Of a stretch of DNA of 64,000 nucleotides, positions 21,640-32,245 are shown one piece after another. Positions within the stretch are counted from its first letter, which is position 1. Each line of letters opens with the position of its first letter. The notes below the pieces were generated by a model, which was given only the letters and a program-made list of their open reading frames with translations, was not told where the DNA came from and searched no databases. The translations under genes were made by a program, and so were the position numbers. Source of the stretch: Anticarsia gemmatalis (lineage: Eukaryota; Arthropoda; Insecta; Lepidoptera; Erebidae); contig NC_134775.1 in the NCBI RefSeq assembly GCF_050436995.1, forward strand, positions 9,743,170 through 9,807,169. Reading direction: 5' to 3'.

Positions 21640-22139
21640 GGTGTAAATATATCATAATATAGTAAAAGTAAGTTTATCTATGTGAACAATGACCGCGCGG
21701 CGTGAAGTATTATAGTGGAGTGGAGGGGCCAATATATCGCCGCAGCCGCGCTGTCGTCGACGCCGAATCGCCCCGCACGTCGCACGCGCCCCACGCTTTT
21801 CTGCTGCGTTTAATTCGGGCGTAGACATGCTCCCCGGGTTGAAGTGGGAAACTTGTGGGAACTTCAAAGCTGAAGTGCTAGTGCCCACAACGACGTTGAG
21901 CCCTGGGTAGACTGCGCTACACGCTGAAGATTAACAGCTTGCTGCAGCAGAGACAAGACAAGTCGTTTATTTGATTTGTCCCAACACCTCTGTATTCCGG
22001 CCTTTCACTGCACCTCCGAGTACGTCTTCAGTGTCCAGTCGCCCATGGATGCGGCATGGACGTGAGCTACGTTCCAATGGACCTGAAGGAATAGGAGTGG
22101 ACGAGAAGGAATAGGTGTAAAGAAAAACGTTAAGTGAAT
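21640..22139. other. GC-rich unassigned segment
   Basis: Between the repeat copy and the Penelope element. 21700-21900 is far richer in GC than its surroundings and rich in CpG (CGCCGCAGCCGCGCTG). Short open frames exist on the minus strand (21652-21888), but I see no domain. It could be a captured exon, an LTR or a host promoter fragment. Confidence 0.35.
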
Positions 22140-22239
22140 GAAACATTTTTTTATCATAACTTTTAAACTCTCGCGTTGCATGTTTAATGTATAATAGAAT
22201 ACGGGAATTAACGCGAACACGCATTTTACCTTCAAATGC

Positions 22240-23067
22240 CTAACGTTTCGGCGCAGGTTGCACTCGTCGTGGTCCCAGGCAGACTGGAGCAGCGATGACA
22301 GGACTTCGTGTATATGAGGCGGACGAATGTCCATCCACCCTCATATTTTGATTTTTCCAACCGCCACCACACACTACACTAACCGTGTCCCTATTCTGTG
22401 AGCTAACCGATTGCGAAACATAGCGAGGTTTTGTAACAGTAATCACTGGATTCCACGTCGCGGATAATTTGAAGCCGTCTTCCCGATTGAAATTTGGATG
22501 TTTCTTGATTTCGATCGCTTCACGAACAATCCTCGAGTAGAAATGTCGTTCAGTGGAGAGGACTTGAGGGCGATGGAATTCAATCCAGTGATTAGTTCCT
22601 GCTTCGAGTAGATGTTCCGCAATGGCTGACTTGCTGATTTGACGGTTTTTAACAGCGGCGATATGTTCCTTGACCCTTTCAGCTATCGACCGCTTAGTCT
22701 GGCCTATGTAGGAACTACCGCAGCTGCAGTTGATCTTGTAGACACCTGGTGTTTGAAACGGTAGTACATTCTTCGGTGTGCCCACCATGCTGCTGACTTT
22801 TGCCCCCGGCGTGAACACTGTGCTGATGCTGTATTGTTTCAATACATTCCCGATCTTATCAGTCACTCCTCTGACGTAGGGCAAGTAGGCGGGCTGTCTG
22901 TTGACCTCCGGATGTTTACTCCGTTTCGTGATCCTGTTCCTTCGTCGACTTACGTGGTATCCGTTCATTCGTAGTACCTCCTGAACATGTTCCAGCTCCT
23001 TCCCAACATGTTCAGGGTCACAGAGGTCATGAGCTCTGTTCTTCAGTGACGTCATAACGGACTGCAA
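22240..23067 (-). pseudogene. Penelope GIY-YIG endonuclease domain
   Basis: Continues the RT in a shifted frame. A connector (YLPYVRGVTDKIGNVLKQY) is followed by the nuclease: TPGVYKINCSCGSSYIGQTK, then RSIAERVKEH and SAIAEHLLEAGTNHWIEF. The C-C pair (NCSCG), the GVY...YIG core, the Arg and the downstream His/Glu are visible. It nicks target DNA to prime reverse transcription. The last 65 codons (from PRYVSQSVSSQNRDTVSVV) fall in the terminal repeat and are therefore repeated in the other orientation at 24808-24990. Confidence 0.88.
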
Positions 23068-24793
23068 GTGACGGGGATGGTGATGTGATGTAGCGTGCAG
23101 GTATCTGTGTGTGTCGGTTTCCGGTAAACACAGTGTGATAAGGATCCATCGGGTTTCGCGGCAACCCTCACATCTAGGAATGACAACGACCTGTCCGTCT
23201 CCATTTCGTAGGTGAACCTCATCTTAGGGTGAATGGAGTTTAGGTGTTCTAGATATTGATCTACTTCCTGTTGACCTCCTTGGATAATGCAGAAGATGTC
23301 GTCCACATATCTTTTCCAAAGCCGTATGGTTTTTGGTCCGAGTGCCAATGCTTTCTCCTCAAAGTGCTCCATCCAGAGATTAGCCAGTGCAGGGGCAACG
23401 GGGCTGCCCATTGCGACGCCATCAATCTGAAGGTAATGTTGGCCTTGGAAAAGGAAGTAGTTGCCGTCCAAACAGTTTTTAAGAAGATCAATATAGTTAA
23501 ACGGCATCTCGTTGTCCTCTAGCTTGGTCTTTACCACGTCCAAACACTCCTTAATTGGAACATTGGTGAAGAGCGACTCGACGTCAAAACTCACCATGAC
23601 ATCGCCCGGTTCCAATCTAAGGTCCTTAATAATCTGGACGAAGTGCCGCGAATCTTTCACAAAAGACGGTGTATTTCCCACAAGTGGCTGCAATACTGAC
23701 GCAACGTACTTTGCAAGGTCGTAAGTAGGAGAGGCGATTTGACTCACGATAGGCCGCAGTGGTACGTTGGACTTGTGTATTTTGGGCAGGCCATATAATT
23801 TCGGTGGTTGGTGCGACTTCGGTTTATACAGTCTCTCGTACTCGTCTTCCGTGAAAAGGTCCTTGTTGTCCTGTATCAGCGTCCGTATTCGTCGTGTTAC
23901 TCTAGCCGTAGGGTTATATGATACCGGTTTATATACCTTGTTATCACATAACAAATCCCGAACTTTCTGTTGGTAATCAGTTGTATTCATCACTACAGTG
24001 GCGTTTCCCTTGTCGGCCTTAAGCACTAATATATCCCGGTTATCGCTTGACGCTCTTCTGCAGTGGTATTACTCGCTGGAACCTTCGATTTTCGTAATAT
24101 AACCGCAACGTCCTGTCGTAGGGTATCGGCGTCGCCGGGCGGTATTTTATTACGAGCAATCGTTTCCTCGACGCTACTGATTACACTTTCGAACGGAATT
24201 CGCTTAGGCGTTAGTGCAAAGTTGTTAATCGTAGGTTGGTCTAAATTCACATTTGAAAGGTTTACGACGGTTTTAGTCAGTGGATCGGGTACAGCCGGTG
24301 ACGTATTTTTCTCGACATACCTTCGGTTGTACTCCTTCGAGAACTTACGCTCATGGGTTTCACTACACAACTCGAAGGTCCGAGAAGCCTGAAGATACGT
24401 TACCCGATCACACAAGTCGTAATCTTCGCGTGATAAACTAACACTACACTTCACATGTAACACGTATAACTCGCTATGAATACGGTTAAGCTCACTGTGT
24501 TTGTTCCGTATTAATTGTCTCAGAAGCCGTTCACTCGCGTTATTTAGAATATTACGGGAATGCGCAATGTCACTACGCGGTTTGATACGTACACACGTAG
24601 GTAATAAGTTCCAATCGCGACACTTAGTTAAAAATATCAACGATGTTTCCACTCGCGCACGTTTCCGACGTAAATATTCTAGGTCACGTATTTGTTTTGC
24701 AATGTCCGACCCGTAGCGGTTTGCAATCATAACTTTTAAACTCTCGCGCTGCATGTTTAATGTATAATAGAATACGGGAATTAACGCGAACAC
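23052..24793 (-). pseudogene. Penelope N-terminal region and reverse transcriptase (frameshifted)
   Basis: The first frame (24793-24026, likely start MQRESLKVMIANRYG at about 24754) is basic and helical, as in Penelope N-termini. A one-base shift near 24040 leads into DNRDILVLKADKGNATVVMN, then PPKLYGLPKIHKSNVPLRPI, IVSQIASPTYDLAK, MVSFDVESLFTNVPI, GVAMGSPVAPALANLWME, the catalytic RYVDDIFCI and SFLDV. These motifs are diagnostic of Penelope RTs, which are closer to telomerase than to LINE RTs. The frame ends near 23100 at another one-base shift. Confidence 0.9.
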
Positions 24794-24807
24794 GCATTTT
24801 ACCTCGC

Positions 24808-25055
24808 TATGTTTCGCAATCGGTTAGCTCACAGAATAGGGACACGGTTAGTGTAGTGTGTGGTGGCGGTTGGAAAAATCAAAATATGAGGGTGGATGGA
24901 CATTCGTCCGCCTCATATACACGAAGTCCTGTCATCGCTGCTCCAGTCTGCCTGGGACCACGGCGAGTGCTACCTGCGCCGAAACGTTAGGCATTTGAAG
25001 GTAAAATGCGTGTTCGCGTTAATTCCCGTATTCTATTATACATTAAACATTTTTT
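24808..25055 (+). repeat. Inverted terminal repeat of the Penelope element
   Basis: Plus-strand copy of the region encoding the GIY-YIG C-terminus and downstream UTR. It retains an open frame (24760-24990) ending CLGPRRVLPAPKR, one residue different from the other end. In element orientation it is antisense. Confidence 0.8.
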
Positions 25056-25069
25056 TATGTTTAATAAAA

Positions 25070-25310
25070 TTTAAAATGTTTTAAAATGAAGCTGCGATAC
25101 CTTCCCGTATGACATCGAGTGCTCGTATTTGAAATTACCTGAAAGAAGAATCCGATGAAAAGTGCCTGCAAAGATTGCGCCACTATCGGACAACATTCTA
25201 CGAGGCTTGCCACGGCGCGCAATAGATCCGTAGATCGGCATAGTAGTCCGTGACAAGCTCCAAGTAGATGGCTGCAAACACCATGAAACAGGCGGACAAA
25301 GACCAATTTT
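25070..25310 (-). pseudogene. BEL/Pao integrase core fragment
   Basis: Two minus-strand frames read FAAIYLELVTD and then IARRGKPRRMLSDSGAIFAG, the segment of BEL integrase containing the second catalytic Asp (compare IARRGKPVEMYSDNGTSFVG in the complete BEL at about 31650). Frameshifts and loss of both flanks show an old remnant. Confidence 0.65.
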
Positions 25311-26145
25311 AGTTACTTTGCAACCGCTGCCCGTTCGGTCAGCAAAAAGTAGTGATAGTTAATCAAAATAATTAAAAGGAATCTAAACGTAGTTTGTAAA
25401 GCCTTGCGCACTTAAAATACTTCGTAGCACTATAGTTAGTTACGTGATAGACACCAAGGGCCAACAGGTTAAGTCTTTATAAGTAAAATATTCAGGACTT
25501 CAAAGCAATATAATAGAATAAAAATGTAATCGTTATAAGAACGAATGTGCAAACAAAAGATTATCACTGCGTCGAACCGTGAAGATATTCAAAGTTTTAA
25601 ATATTGTTATAACTCACCTCTTCGACGCATATCGCAACTGCTCGTTGGAGATGAATGAATGGGAATTACGAATGGAGGAGATACTATTTATACTACTGTA
25701 AATAGAAGGAGCTCTCCAATAAAACGACCTCGGCGTACTGTTCACACTGTGTATTTCTTTACTAATATTCCAACTACACTCTCTTGCGAAACGATTCACT
25801 CAACGATCGAACTGCGACTGCCACGAGTCAATGCCCGACCACTCGATCCCCACCCGGTTCGTGTTGCCAGATCAAAATGCAAACTCCATTAAATTACTTT
25901 AGTCAGTTTGACAACTTATTTTTTTGTTTATTTTTTAGTTTAAATTTATTTATTAAATAAAATTATTTTATTAGATAAAAGAACCTTACACTCGACCATC
26001 CTGATGACGTGTATGACCTCATACACGCCTCAGTTGAGAATCTTACACTCGGTACATTAACCCGCGGCAGCATTAATTCACATTGCTCAGTTTTGTCTTA
26101 TAATTAAATTTACAATATATGCTACCTCAATGACAATAAACAGAA
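25311..26145. other. Unassigned AT-rich segment
   Basis: I see no domain, terminal repeats or tail here. The short minus-strand frame at 25614-25799 has no recognisable feature. It could be old LTR or host intergenic DNA. Confidence 0.4.
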
Positions 26146-26393
26146 TCGATACTAATATTATAAAGCTGAAGAGTTTGTTTGTTTGTTTGTTTGAACGCGC
26201 TAATCTCGGGATCTACTGATCCGATTTGAAAAATTCTTTCATTGTTAGATAGCCCATTTATCGAGGAAGGCTATAGGCTATATATCATCACGCTACGACC
26301 AATAGGAGCAGAGTACCAGTGAAAAATGTTACAAAAACGGGGAAAATTATGATTCTCTTATGTGACGCAAGCGAAGTTGCGCGGGTCAGCTAG
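26146..26393 (+). mobile_element. Complete Lep1-like Helitron (248 bp)
   Basis: Starts TCGATACTAATATTATAAAG, has (GTTT)n, CTCGGGATCTACTGATCCGA, GAAAAATTCTTTCATTG, and ends with the hairpin GACGCAAGCGAAGTTGCG and GGGTCAGCTAG/T. The most complete short copy in the window. Confidence 0.8.
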
Positions 26394-26435
26394 TAAGTAA
26401 TAAGAGGAAAAAAAACAACATCACATTATTATCTA

Positions 26436-26552
26436 GTACACACGGCGCCAAGCAAAACCCACCAGCTGCAGCACGACTTTGACACTTATATCCTACGCAA
26501 CAAGAACCGTCCAAAGGTCAATCAGTCTAGGTCGACGTGTCGCCGTGTGTAC
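26436..26552. repeat. Short inverted-repeat element (117 bp)
   Basis: Perfect 12-bp inverted ends GTACACACGGCG ... CGCCGTGTGTAC. No obvious target duplication. May be a tiny MITE. Confidence 0.4.
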
Positions 26553-26748
26553 AATAACAGTTTGTATATGTCGATAAACTATATACTTAGGATTAATATT
26601 ACCTTAAATTAATCAATTTTTTTGTTCACGTTACATTCACTTTATACATCGTGTTCACACAACTAAATAAGTACTTCATTGGACTTTAAATGCCCAGTGG
26701 TTTATCCACTTACGTAAGTTATATCTAAGTACACAATTATTTTCTATA

Positions 26749-29202
26749 TAGGGTTAAAGGAAAAGTCGTGCTAGATCCGTTAAGGGCGTGGAGTACTCAT
26801 CATTTCTGACTTATTTCTCTATATAACATCCCATCCTAAACTCAACCGTTTTCGAGATTTTCGACTTTTAATGATTTTATTGAAAATTGCCCATTTTTAT
26901 TCTGCAAAATTAAATTTTGTTTATTTTGTGGCTCTTATTATTAGTATTATTGCATTTTTACATGTGTAATAAGATTCTCTAAAACTTCTATCATTAAACT
27001 AGCGAGTAAGTTAATTGAATAGTCCGTATTAGACAAGTGAAAGTTTAAAAAATAAAAAAATATAAGTAAGTTCATTTTTCTCAAAGCGATATCTAAAAGA
27101 AATATTATGACAGTTGTTCGGCAGATGTGTTTTAAAATATCTACGTTTCATCAGCTATCTAACAAGGTATAACAATCTAGGGTTTTGTTTAAAGGCATTG
27201 AAAAAAAGTTAATTTCATAGGCGACAATGGAGAAGAAAATTAATACCTAGGGTTTAAAATTAAATAAAACAAGAGGTAAGCATAAATTATTTATTAAATC
27301 AGGTTTTTACATTTCTACAGTTGATGTTCTACTTGGCCGCCTCTATTTCTAATGCATTGTCGCATCCTTCTACGGAGACCAGTCTTAACTACCCCGGTGT
27401 TTAATGTTGCCCGCATTTGGTTGGCTGCATCCACAATCTTCTGTCTTAATTCATCTACTGTTGAAATTGGATTTGGCTCACTGTATACCAACGTTTTCAT
27501 TCTGCCCCACACATGAAAATCCATGGGGGTTAGGTCCGGACTTCTTGCTGGCCATGGCAACGGCCCACCTCGTCCTATCCATTTGTTTGGATAATTTATG
27601 TCCAGCCAGTCTCTGACAGTTCTTCTGAAATGGGCAGGGCAGCCATCGTGTTGATACCACATGTCTCTGATTAAATTCAGTGGCAGATCTTCAAGTAAAT
27701 CATTGAAGTCTCCTCTCAAAAAGTTTTCATAAATTTCGCCATTCAGGTTGTCCGGGAGAAAGTATGGTCCAATCAAGTGGTTCGAGATAATTCCCATCCA
27801 CACATTTAAACTAAATCTTCGTTGGGAACCCTTAACTCTTTTCTTATTGGGATTGGAATTGGAATTCTTTTCTCTTTTCTTGTATTTTTGGGGCCCAGTA
27901 ATGGGCGTTATGGTAATCCGTGATCCCATCTCTATCAAATTTGGATTCGTCTGTCCACAAGATGTTTTTTAGAAAATCTGGGTCTTCTACGTCAGCATTG
28001 AGCATGAATCTGCAGAAGTCCAACCTTCTTGCAGGGTCTCCTTCTTCAATGGTGTGTACCGGCGTGTAGTGGTATGGGTAAAGGCCAGCAGTATGCACTG
28101 TAAACCACACTCTCCATTGCGTAAGCCCCAGTTCACGGGCAACAATATTAGTGGATGTAGTCGGATCCGCTCGAAAGCGTTGCACTATTTCATTGTCCTG
28201 TTCTTCGTCATCATTAATTCGTGGTCTTCCCATATCTGTATTGCGTCTTAAAACAGAGCCCGTTTCTCGAAGTCTTCGATAAACTCTGTCAAAAACGGCC
28301 ACATCCGGCACTCGGCGACCAGGGTAGCGAGTTATATATTCGCTGCGAGCTTGCGCAGACACACAACCGCAGTATCCGTAACAAATAAGCATATCTGCAT
28401 ATTCCTCAGGTGTGTAGGACGTCATCTTCAACACTTCCGTATCCCAAGTACAAATCGGAGTCCAGTTAACAAGCGCAGTAGTCACAAATCAGAAGAAACA
28501 GTCCAGAATCACAGCCAAGTCGAGAAAAATAGGAAAACGATATCACATCTACTATGTACGAAGCACAAAAGCAGACTGGACTACCAAAACAATATCCCGG
28601 TTGTATTCCCATACATACAATATTTTTTCTTTCATTCGCACCTACATTAATCGCCACTTGTCTTGCTCGCACGGTGCGTCTTAACATAAAGGACAATAGG
28701 CGTGGGACCGTTAGACTGCTACCTGGAGCGACCCAACTACTTTTTTTCCACGAAATGTCATTGTTATACCTCGATTGTTATACCTCGTTAGATAGCTGTT
28801 GAAACGTAGATATTTTAAAGCACATCTGCCGAACAACTGTCATAATATTTTTTTTAGATATCGCTTTGAGAAAAATGAACTTACTAATATTTTTTTTATT
28901 TTTTAAACTTTCACTTGTCTAATACGGACTATTCAATTAACTTACTCGCTAGTTTAATGATAGAAGTTTTAGAGCATCTTATTATACATGTAAAAATGCA
29001 ATAATACTAATAATAAGAGCCACAAAATAAACAAAATTTAATTTTGCAGAATAAAAACCGGCAATTTTCAATAAAATCATTAAAAGTCGAAAATCTCGAA
29101 ATCGGTTGAGTTTAGGATGGGATGTTATATAGAGAAATAAGTCAGAAATGATGAGTACTCCACGCCCTTAACGGATCTAGCACGACTTTTCCTTTAACCC
29201 TG
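26749..29202 (-). mobile_element. Tc1/mariner-type transposon (DD41D, long TIRs)
   Basis: The two ends are inverted repeats of about 425 bp (about 26749-27175 and 28778-29202) starting TAGGGTTAAAGGAAAAGTCG / CAGGGTTAAAGGAAAAGTCG. TA flanks both sides (26747-26748, 29203-29204). A single transposase gene occupies the middle on the minus strand. The repeats are very similar, implying a fairly recent arrival. Confidence 0.88.
27315..28425 (-). pseudogene. Mariner-like DDD transposase, one frameshift
   Basis: The likely start MTSYTPEEYADML is at 28425. A helix-turn-helix region (YITRYPGRRVPDVAVFDRVY, GRPRINDDEEQD, then ARELGLTQWRVW) precedes the catalytic core: first Asp in ILWTDESKFDRDG, second in MWYQHDGCPAHF and third in RSPDLTPMDFHVWG. 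By my count 41 residues separate the last two, the spacing of the DD41D (rosa-like) family. A frameshift lies in the low-complexity stretch 27844-27938. The enzyme would bind the TIRs and integrate at TA. Otherwise the frame is open to its C-terminus at 27315. Confidence 0.85.
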
Positions 29203-29313
29203 TATATTGAATAATTATGCAGCAGTAATTCCAAATACTAGAGTAGTTTTAATTCAGCTCCATTCATAAATGTTACGTTATCAACCAGGAGAAGAAACAA
29301 ATAAACTAAGGTT

Positions 29314-29575
29314 ACGAACCCGCTCGCTCACGAAGTCTCGTATACATCAAATCACCCAGCAGGTAAAACATAAGTATGTTTACGAACCCGCTCGCTCACG
29401 GAGTCTCCCACATCTCGTATTCTATACGGCAAAGATAAGAGACGCGAACTCGCTCGCTCACTAAGTCTCGCGCTCACCAACTTTATATCATATTCTCCAT
29501 GCTCCCTCTCTCTTTCTCATCTTATTATAAATAGCCAGGTCAAGTCATGAACTCGCTCGCTCACGTAGACTCGTG
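29314..29575. repeat. Four imperfect copies of a CTCGCTCAC motif
   Basis: The block GAAC(C/T)CGCTCGCTCACG-AGTCTC occurs at about 29315, 29382, 29444 and 29549, separated by unrelated 40-80 bp. It is not a simple tandem repeat. It may be part of an LTR or a binding-site array; class unknown. Confidence 0.55.
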
Positions 29576-29829
29576 CTTGACCTGAAACAACATAACAATC
29601 TTTTGCAGATAAACTCAACATTCAAGGCATAATTAGTCATCTAATTTTCACACATTATTTCCAAGTTCTTATATTATACGGTAGTATATAAGTTTATATA
29701 TACATATTTTACAATCTAATCAATACCAAATAATTACACAATATCTATATCTATTCATCCACATCGGATGAGTTACTATCAATTTGTGCGATATCCGCAT
29801 CATCACACTATCTAGCTCTAAAGAAGTTA

Positions 29830-29905
29830 TATATATACATATATTTTTTATTTATTCATTTATTTCAGGCAACTGAGGCCCATAGAAAATACAATAAACA
29901 AATTA
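29830..29905 (-). mobile_element. 3-prime terminal scrap of a LINE
   Basis: Minus strand: CTATGGGCCTCAGTTGCC, then TGAAATAAATGAATAAATAA, a LINE-type 3-prime UTR end with its A/T tail. Only the last 70 or so bases are present. Confidence 0.45.
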
Positions 29906-29944
29906 CAAATTAAAAATATAAATAGACTAATACATACATAATTA

Positions 29945-30281
29945 ATATGTTTATTTATTTCAAACTTTATATACAGGGCTGTATAAAGGCGGACTTAATG
30001 CCAGGGGCATTTTCTGCCAGTCTACCTTGGGGTGATGCAGAGATTTTTATGAAGGTGTTAAAAAGAGGAAGGAGAGTGAGTTGAGAAAGGGTGTACAAAT
30101 AAATAATAATAGGTGTAGGCAATATGAGGAGTAAATAAATAATAATATGAAGTATATACACACAAAATAAAAAATACAAATATGCATACATATTAGCTAC
30201 ATAAATATAAATAACATACAGTAAATATATTCAGAAATATATATATAATAGGTATATTAGAATATACATATATATATATAC

Positions 30282-30343
<62 letters not shown>

Positions 30344-30738
30344 AGATAATTGTGACGATTCTGCAACTTTGTTCAATAAAAGATCACGTACTTTGCTCTT
30401 GAACGTAAGACGGTTAGTGGACATCCTGATTTCAAGAGGGAGCGCATTCCATAACAGGACTGCTTGGACTGGGAACGAAGAATTGACAAACCCAGAAGTG
30501 TGGGATGGACAGAGAAGAATGAGATTGCTTGAAGAGCGGAGATTACGATTGTGGTTATCACACAAGTATTGAAAGTAGGGAGTTAGGTAGGCTGGGGGAG
30601 TAGGGGAAGTAAGAAAAGAGAAGAGTGTGGTGAGAGCTCGTAAATTACGGCGCTCACGAATTGGTAGCCACCTAAGTTGAGAACGATAAGTAGATACATG
30701 ATCATACTTGCGTAGGTTGAAAATAAATCGAATGCAGT
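29945..30738 (-). mobile_element. LINE G, 3-prime part (RT C-terminus and 3-prime UTR)
   Basis: Continuation of the LINE at 39857-42043, split by a BEL element. Coding runs 30738-30341 (RFIFNLRKYDHVSTYRSQLR, then LRWLPIRERRNLRALT and VLLWNALPLEIR, the C-terminal region after the RT in Jockey/CR1-like LINEs). The 3-prime UTR has GGCAGAAAATGCCCCTGGCA and ends near 29945 with an A/T-rich tail. Joining across the 5-bp duplication restores the frame LLNNC/IRFIFNL. Confidence 0.8.
30254..30338. repeat. (AT)n microsatellite
   Basis: A run of TA dinucleotides, pure for about 45 bp, lies in the 3-prime UTR of LINE G just after its stop codon. Confidence 0.9.
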
Positions 30739-30942
30739 TGTTCGGGGGGTTACTTCCCGTAGAAGATTTAAGTAAAAGGCAGCAATGTGGATACGAATGT
30801 AATGGCTGAACAGTAGATCTTAAAAGTGACTCGATACATGGTATTGTAATAAAGTTATTTACATGTACCGTCGTACTTATAAAATTATAATAATTAACGT
30901 CGGAACACAATTGCTATGGTTTATTGAACAGGAGTTTTAACA
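30739..30942 (-). repeat. 3-prime LTR of BEL-2
   Basis: Element-orientation start TGTTAAAACTCCTGTTC and end CCCCCCGAACA. Upstream on the minus strand is GTCCGGGGGCA, a likely polypurine tract. Confidence 0.95.
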
Positions 30943-30978
30943 TGCCCCCGGACGTTGAAAGGTGACGCTTTCAACCAA

Positions 30979-32058
30979 CTAAACAGGCAGAGGACAAATC
31001 TTGCTAAATGATCTTCTCACGACTCCAATGGACGTCCGGACATCTGCAACTCGAGCGATCCCATCAGACCCAGGATAAATTTTGACAATTCTCCCCAACC
31101 TCCACTTCAAAGGGGGCAGGTCCTCTTTGATTACAACTAAGGCATCCAGCTTCAGTCCATCTTTGCAGGTGCGCCACTTAGTCCTTTGCTGCAATTCAGA
31201 TATAAACTCCTTGCTCCAGCGAACCCAGAAATGTTGGCGCAGTTGCTCAATCCTCTGGAACCGGGTTAGATGACTCAAAGACTGGTCCTGGTAGTCTGGT
31301 TGAGGTATAGATGTCAGCGGTCGGCCAACAAGAAAATGTCCTGGCGTAAGCGGGGCGTAGTCTCCGGGATCAGAAGATAAAGGCGTTAACGGGCGTGAAT
31401 TCAGTATCGCCTCGATTTGGACGAGTGTGGTGTTAAGTTCTTCATAAGTGAGATTACAATTACCCAATACTCTTTGAAGGTGGTACTTTGTCGACTTAAC
31501 AGCCGCCTCCCAGAGTCCGCCGAAGTGAGGGCTATACGCGGGTATAAAATGGAACTTAATGCCATCATTAGCCACGCTTGACGCGAGTGAATCACAATGT
31601 GAAATTAAAAATTTTGATAACTCGTTGTACGCTCCAACAAATGAAGTGCCGTTGTCGGAATACATCTCAACTGGTTTACCACGTCGCGCAATAAACCGAT
31701 GTAGTGCTAATCAATATTTTGAACTGGTGAGATCCCCCACTAATTCAAGGTGGATAGCCTTAGTGGTAAAACAGATAAATAAAGCGATATACACCTTTAC
31801 CAGCCTACATCCGCGACCTTGACGACTGGCACACATAATTGGGCCAGCGTAATCGACACCGGTACAGTTAAAAGGATAGCCACCAGGTAGCAGCCGCTGC
31901 TGCGGTAAGTTACCCATTAAAGGAGTAGCTACGTTACCTTTATGACGATGACAGCGTACACACTTATGATAACAAGCCCTAGCTAAATTCCGTCCGCCTA
32001 TAGGCCAATAAGATTCTCTTATATGTCCTAACAATAATTGTGGACCAGCATGCATCAA
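30979..32058 (-). pseudogene. pol: BEL-2 integrase with one in-frame stop
   Basis: Zinc-binding N-terminus (IKLMHAGPQLLLGHIRESYW, then CYHKCVRCHRHKG), first Asp in CTGVDYAGPI, then KAIHLELVGDL. An in-frame TGA (31711-31713) follows SSKY, after which the same frame continues ALHRFIARRGKPVEMYSDNG, the second Asp, and the Glu motif AYSPHFGGLWEAAVKSTKYH. The C-terminus has the BEL-specific DUF5641 region (RWSKEFISELQQRTKW, LPPLKWRLGRI). The enzyme inserts the cDNA. A one-base shift near 32075 separates it from the RNase H part. Confidence 0.88.
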
Positions 32059-32245
32059 TTTTATGTGCTCATAATCAAATAATAACTTAGTTAACCTTAT
32101 GAGTGGACTGTAAAAGTATAGGATGTTTTTTACTATATGAGAAATTAGAATTCTCTAAGCGTCCTCCCACACGCATAATATTGTTCTTATCCATAAAAAC
32201 ATTTAACTTTAATAACGCGCTTCTTGCAGGCAAACTTTGGTTTTT

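Larger units (their letters stand above)
22140..25055 (-). mobile_element. Penelope-like retroelement with inverted terminal repeats
   Basis: The minus strand encodes N-terminal, RT and GIY-YIG parts. The sequence 22140-22430 is present again in reverse at 24808-25055, and a third partial copy of the TAATAGAATACGGGAATTA block lies at 24720-24800. Penelope elements commonly carry such pseudo-LTRs in direct or inverted arrangement. No target duplication was defined. Frameshifts make this copy inactive. Confidence 0.85.

Noticed and set aside
21990..22060. Second hammerhead candidate (CTGAAGA ... GAAA on the minus strand)
   Set aside because: The intervening bases form no plausible stem II; likely a chance match.
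21652..22334. Minus-strand ORFs in the GC-rich segment and Penelope 3-prime region as host exons
   Set aside because: No domain or splice support; part overlaps the Penelope terminal repeat.
23256..23976. Plus-strand ORFs overlapping the Penelope RT
   Set aside because: Antisense shadows of the RT; no domain.
24760..24990. Plus-strand ORF with Penelope C-terminal residues as a separate gene
   Set aside because: It is the inverted terminal repeat of the Penelope element, lacking a start context or catalytic residues.
29267..29600. CRISPR-like array
   Set aside because: Only four imperfect repeats with irregular spacing in a eukaryotic genome.
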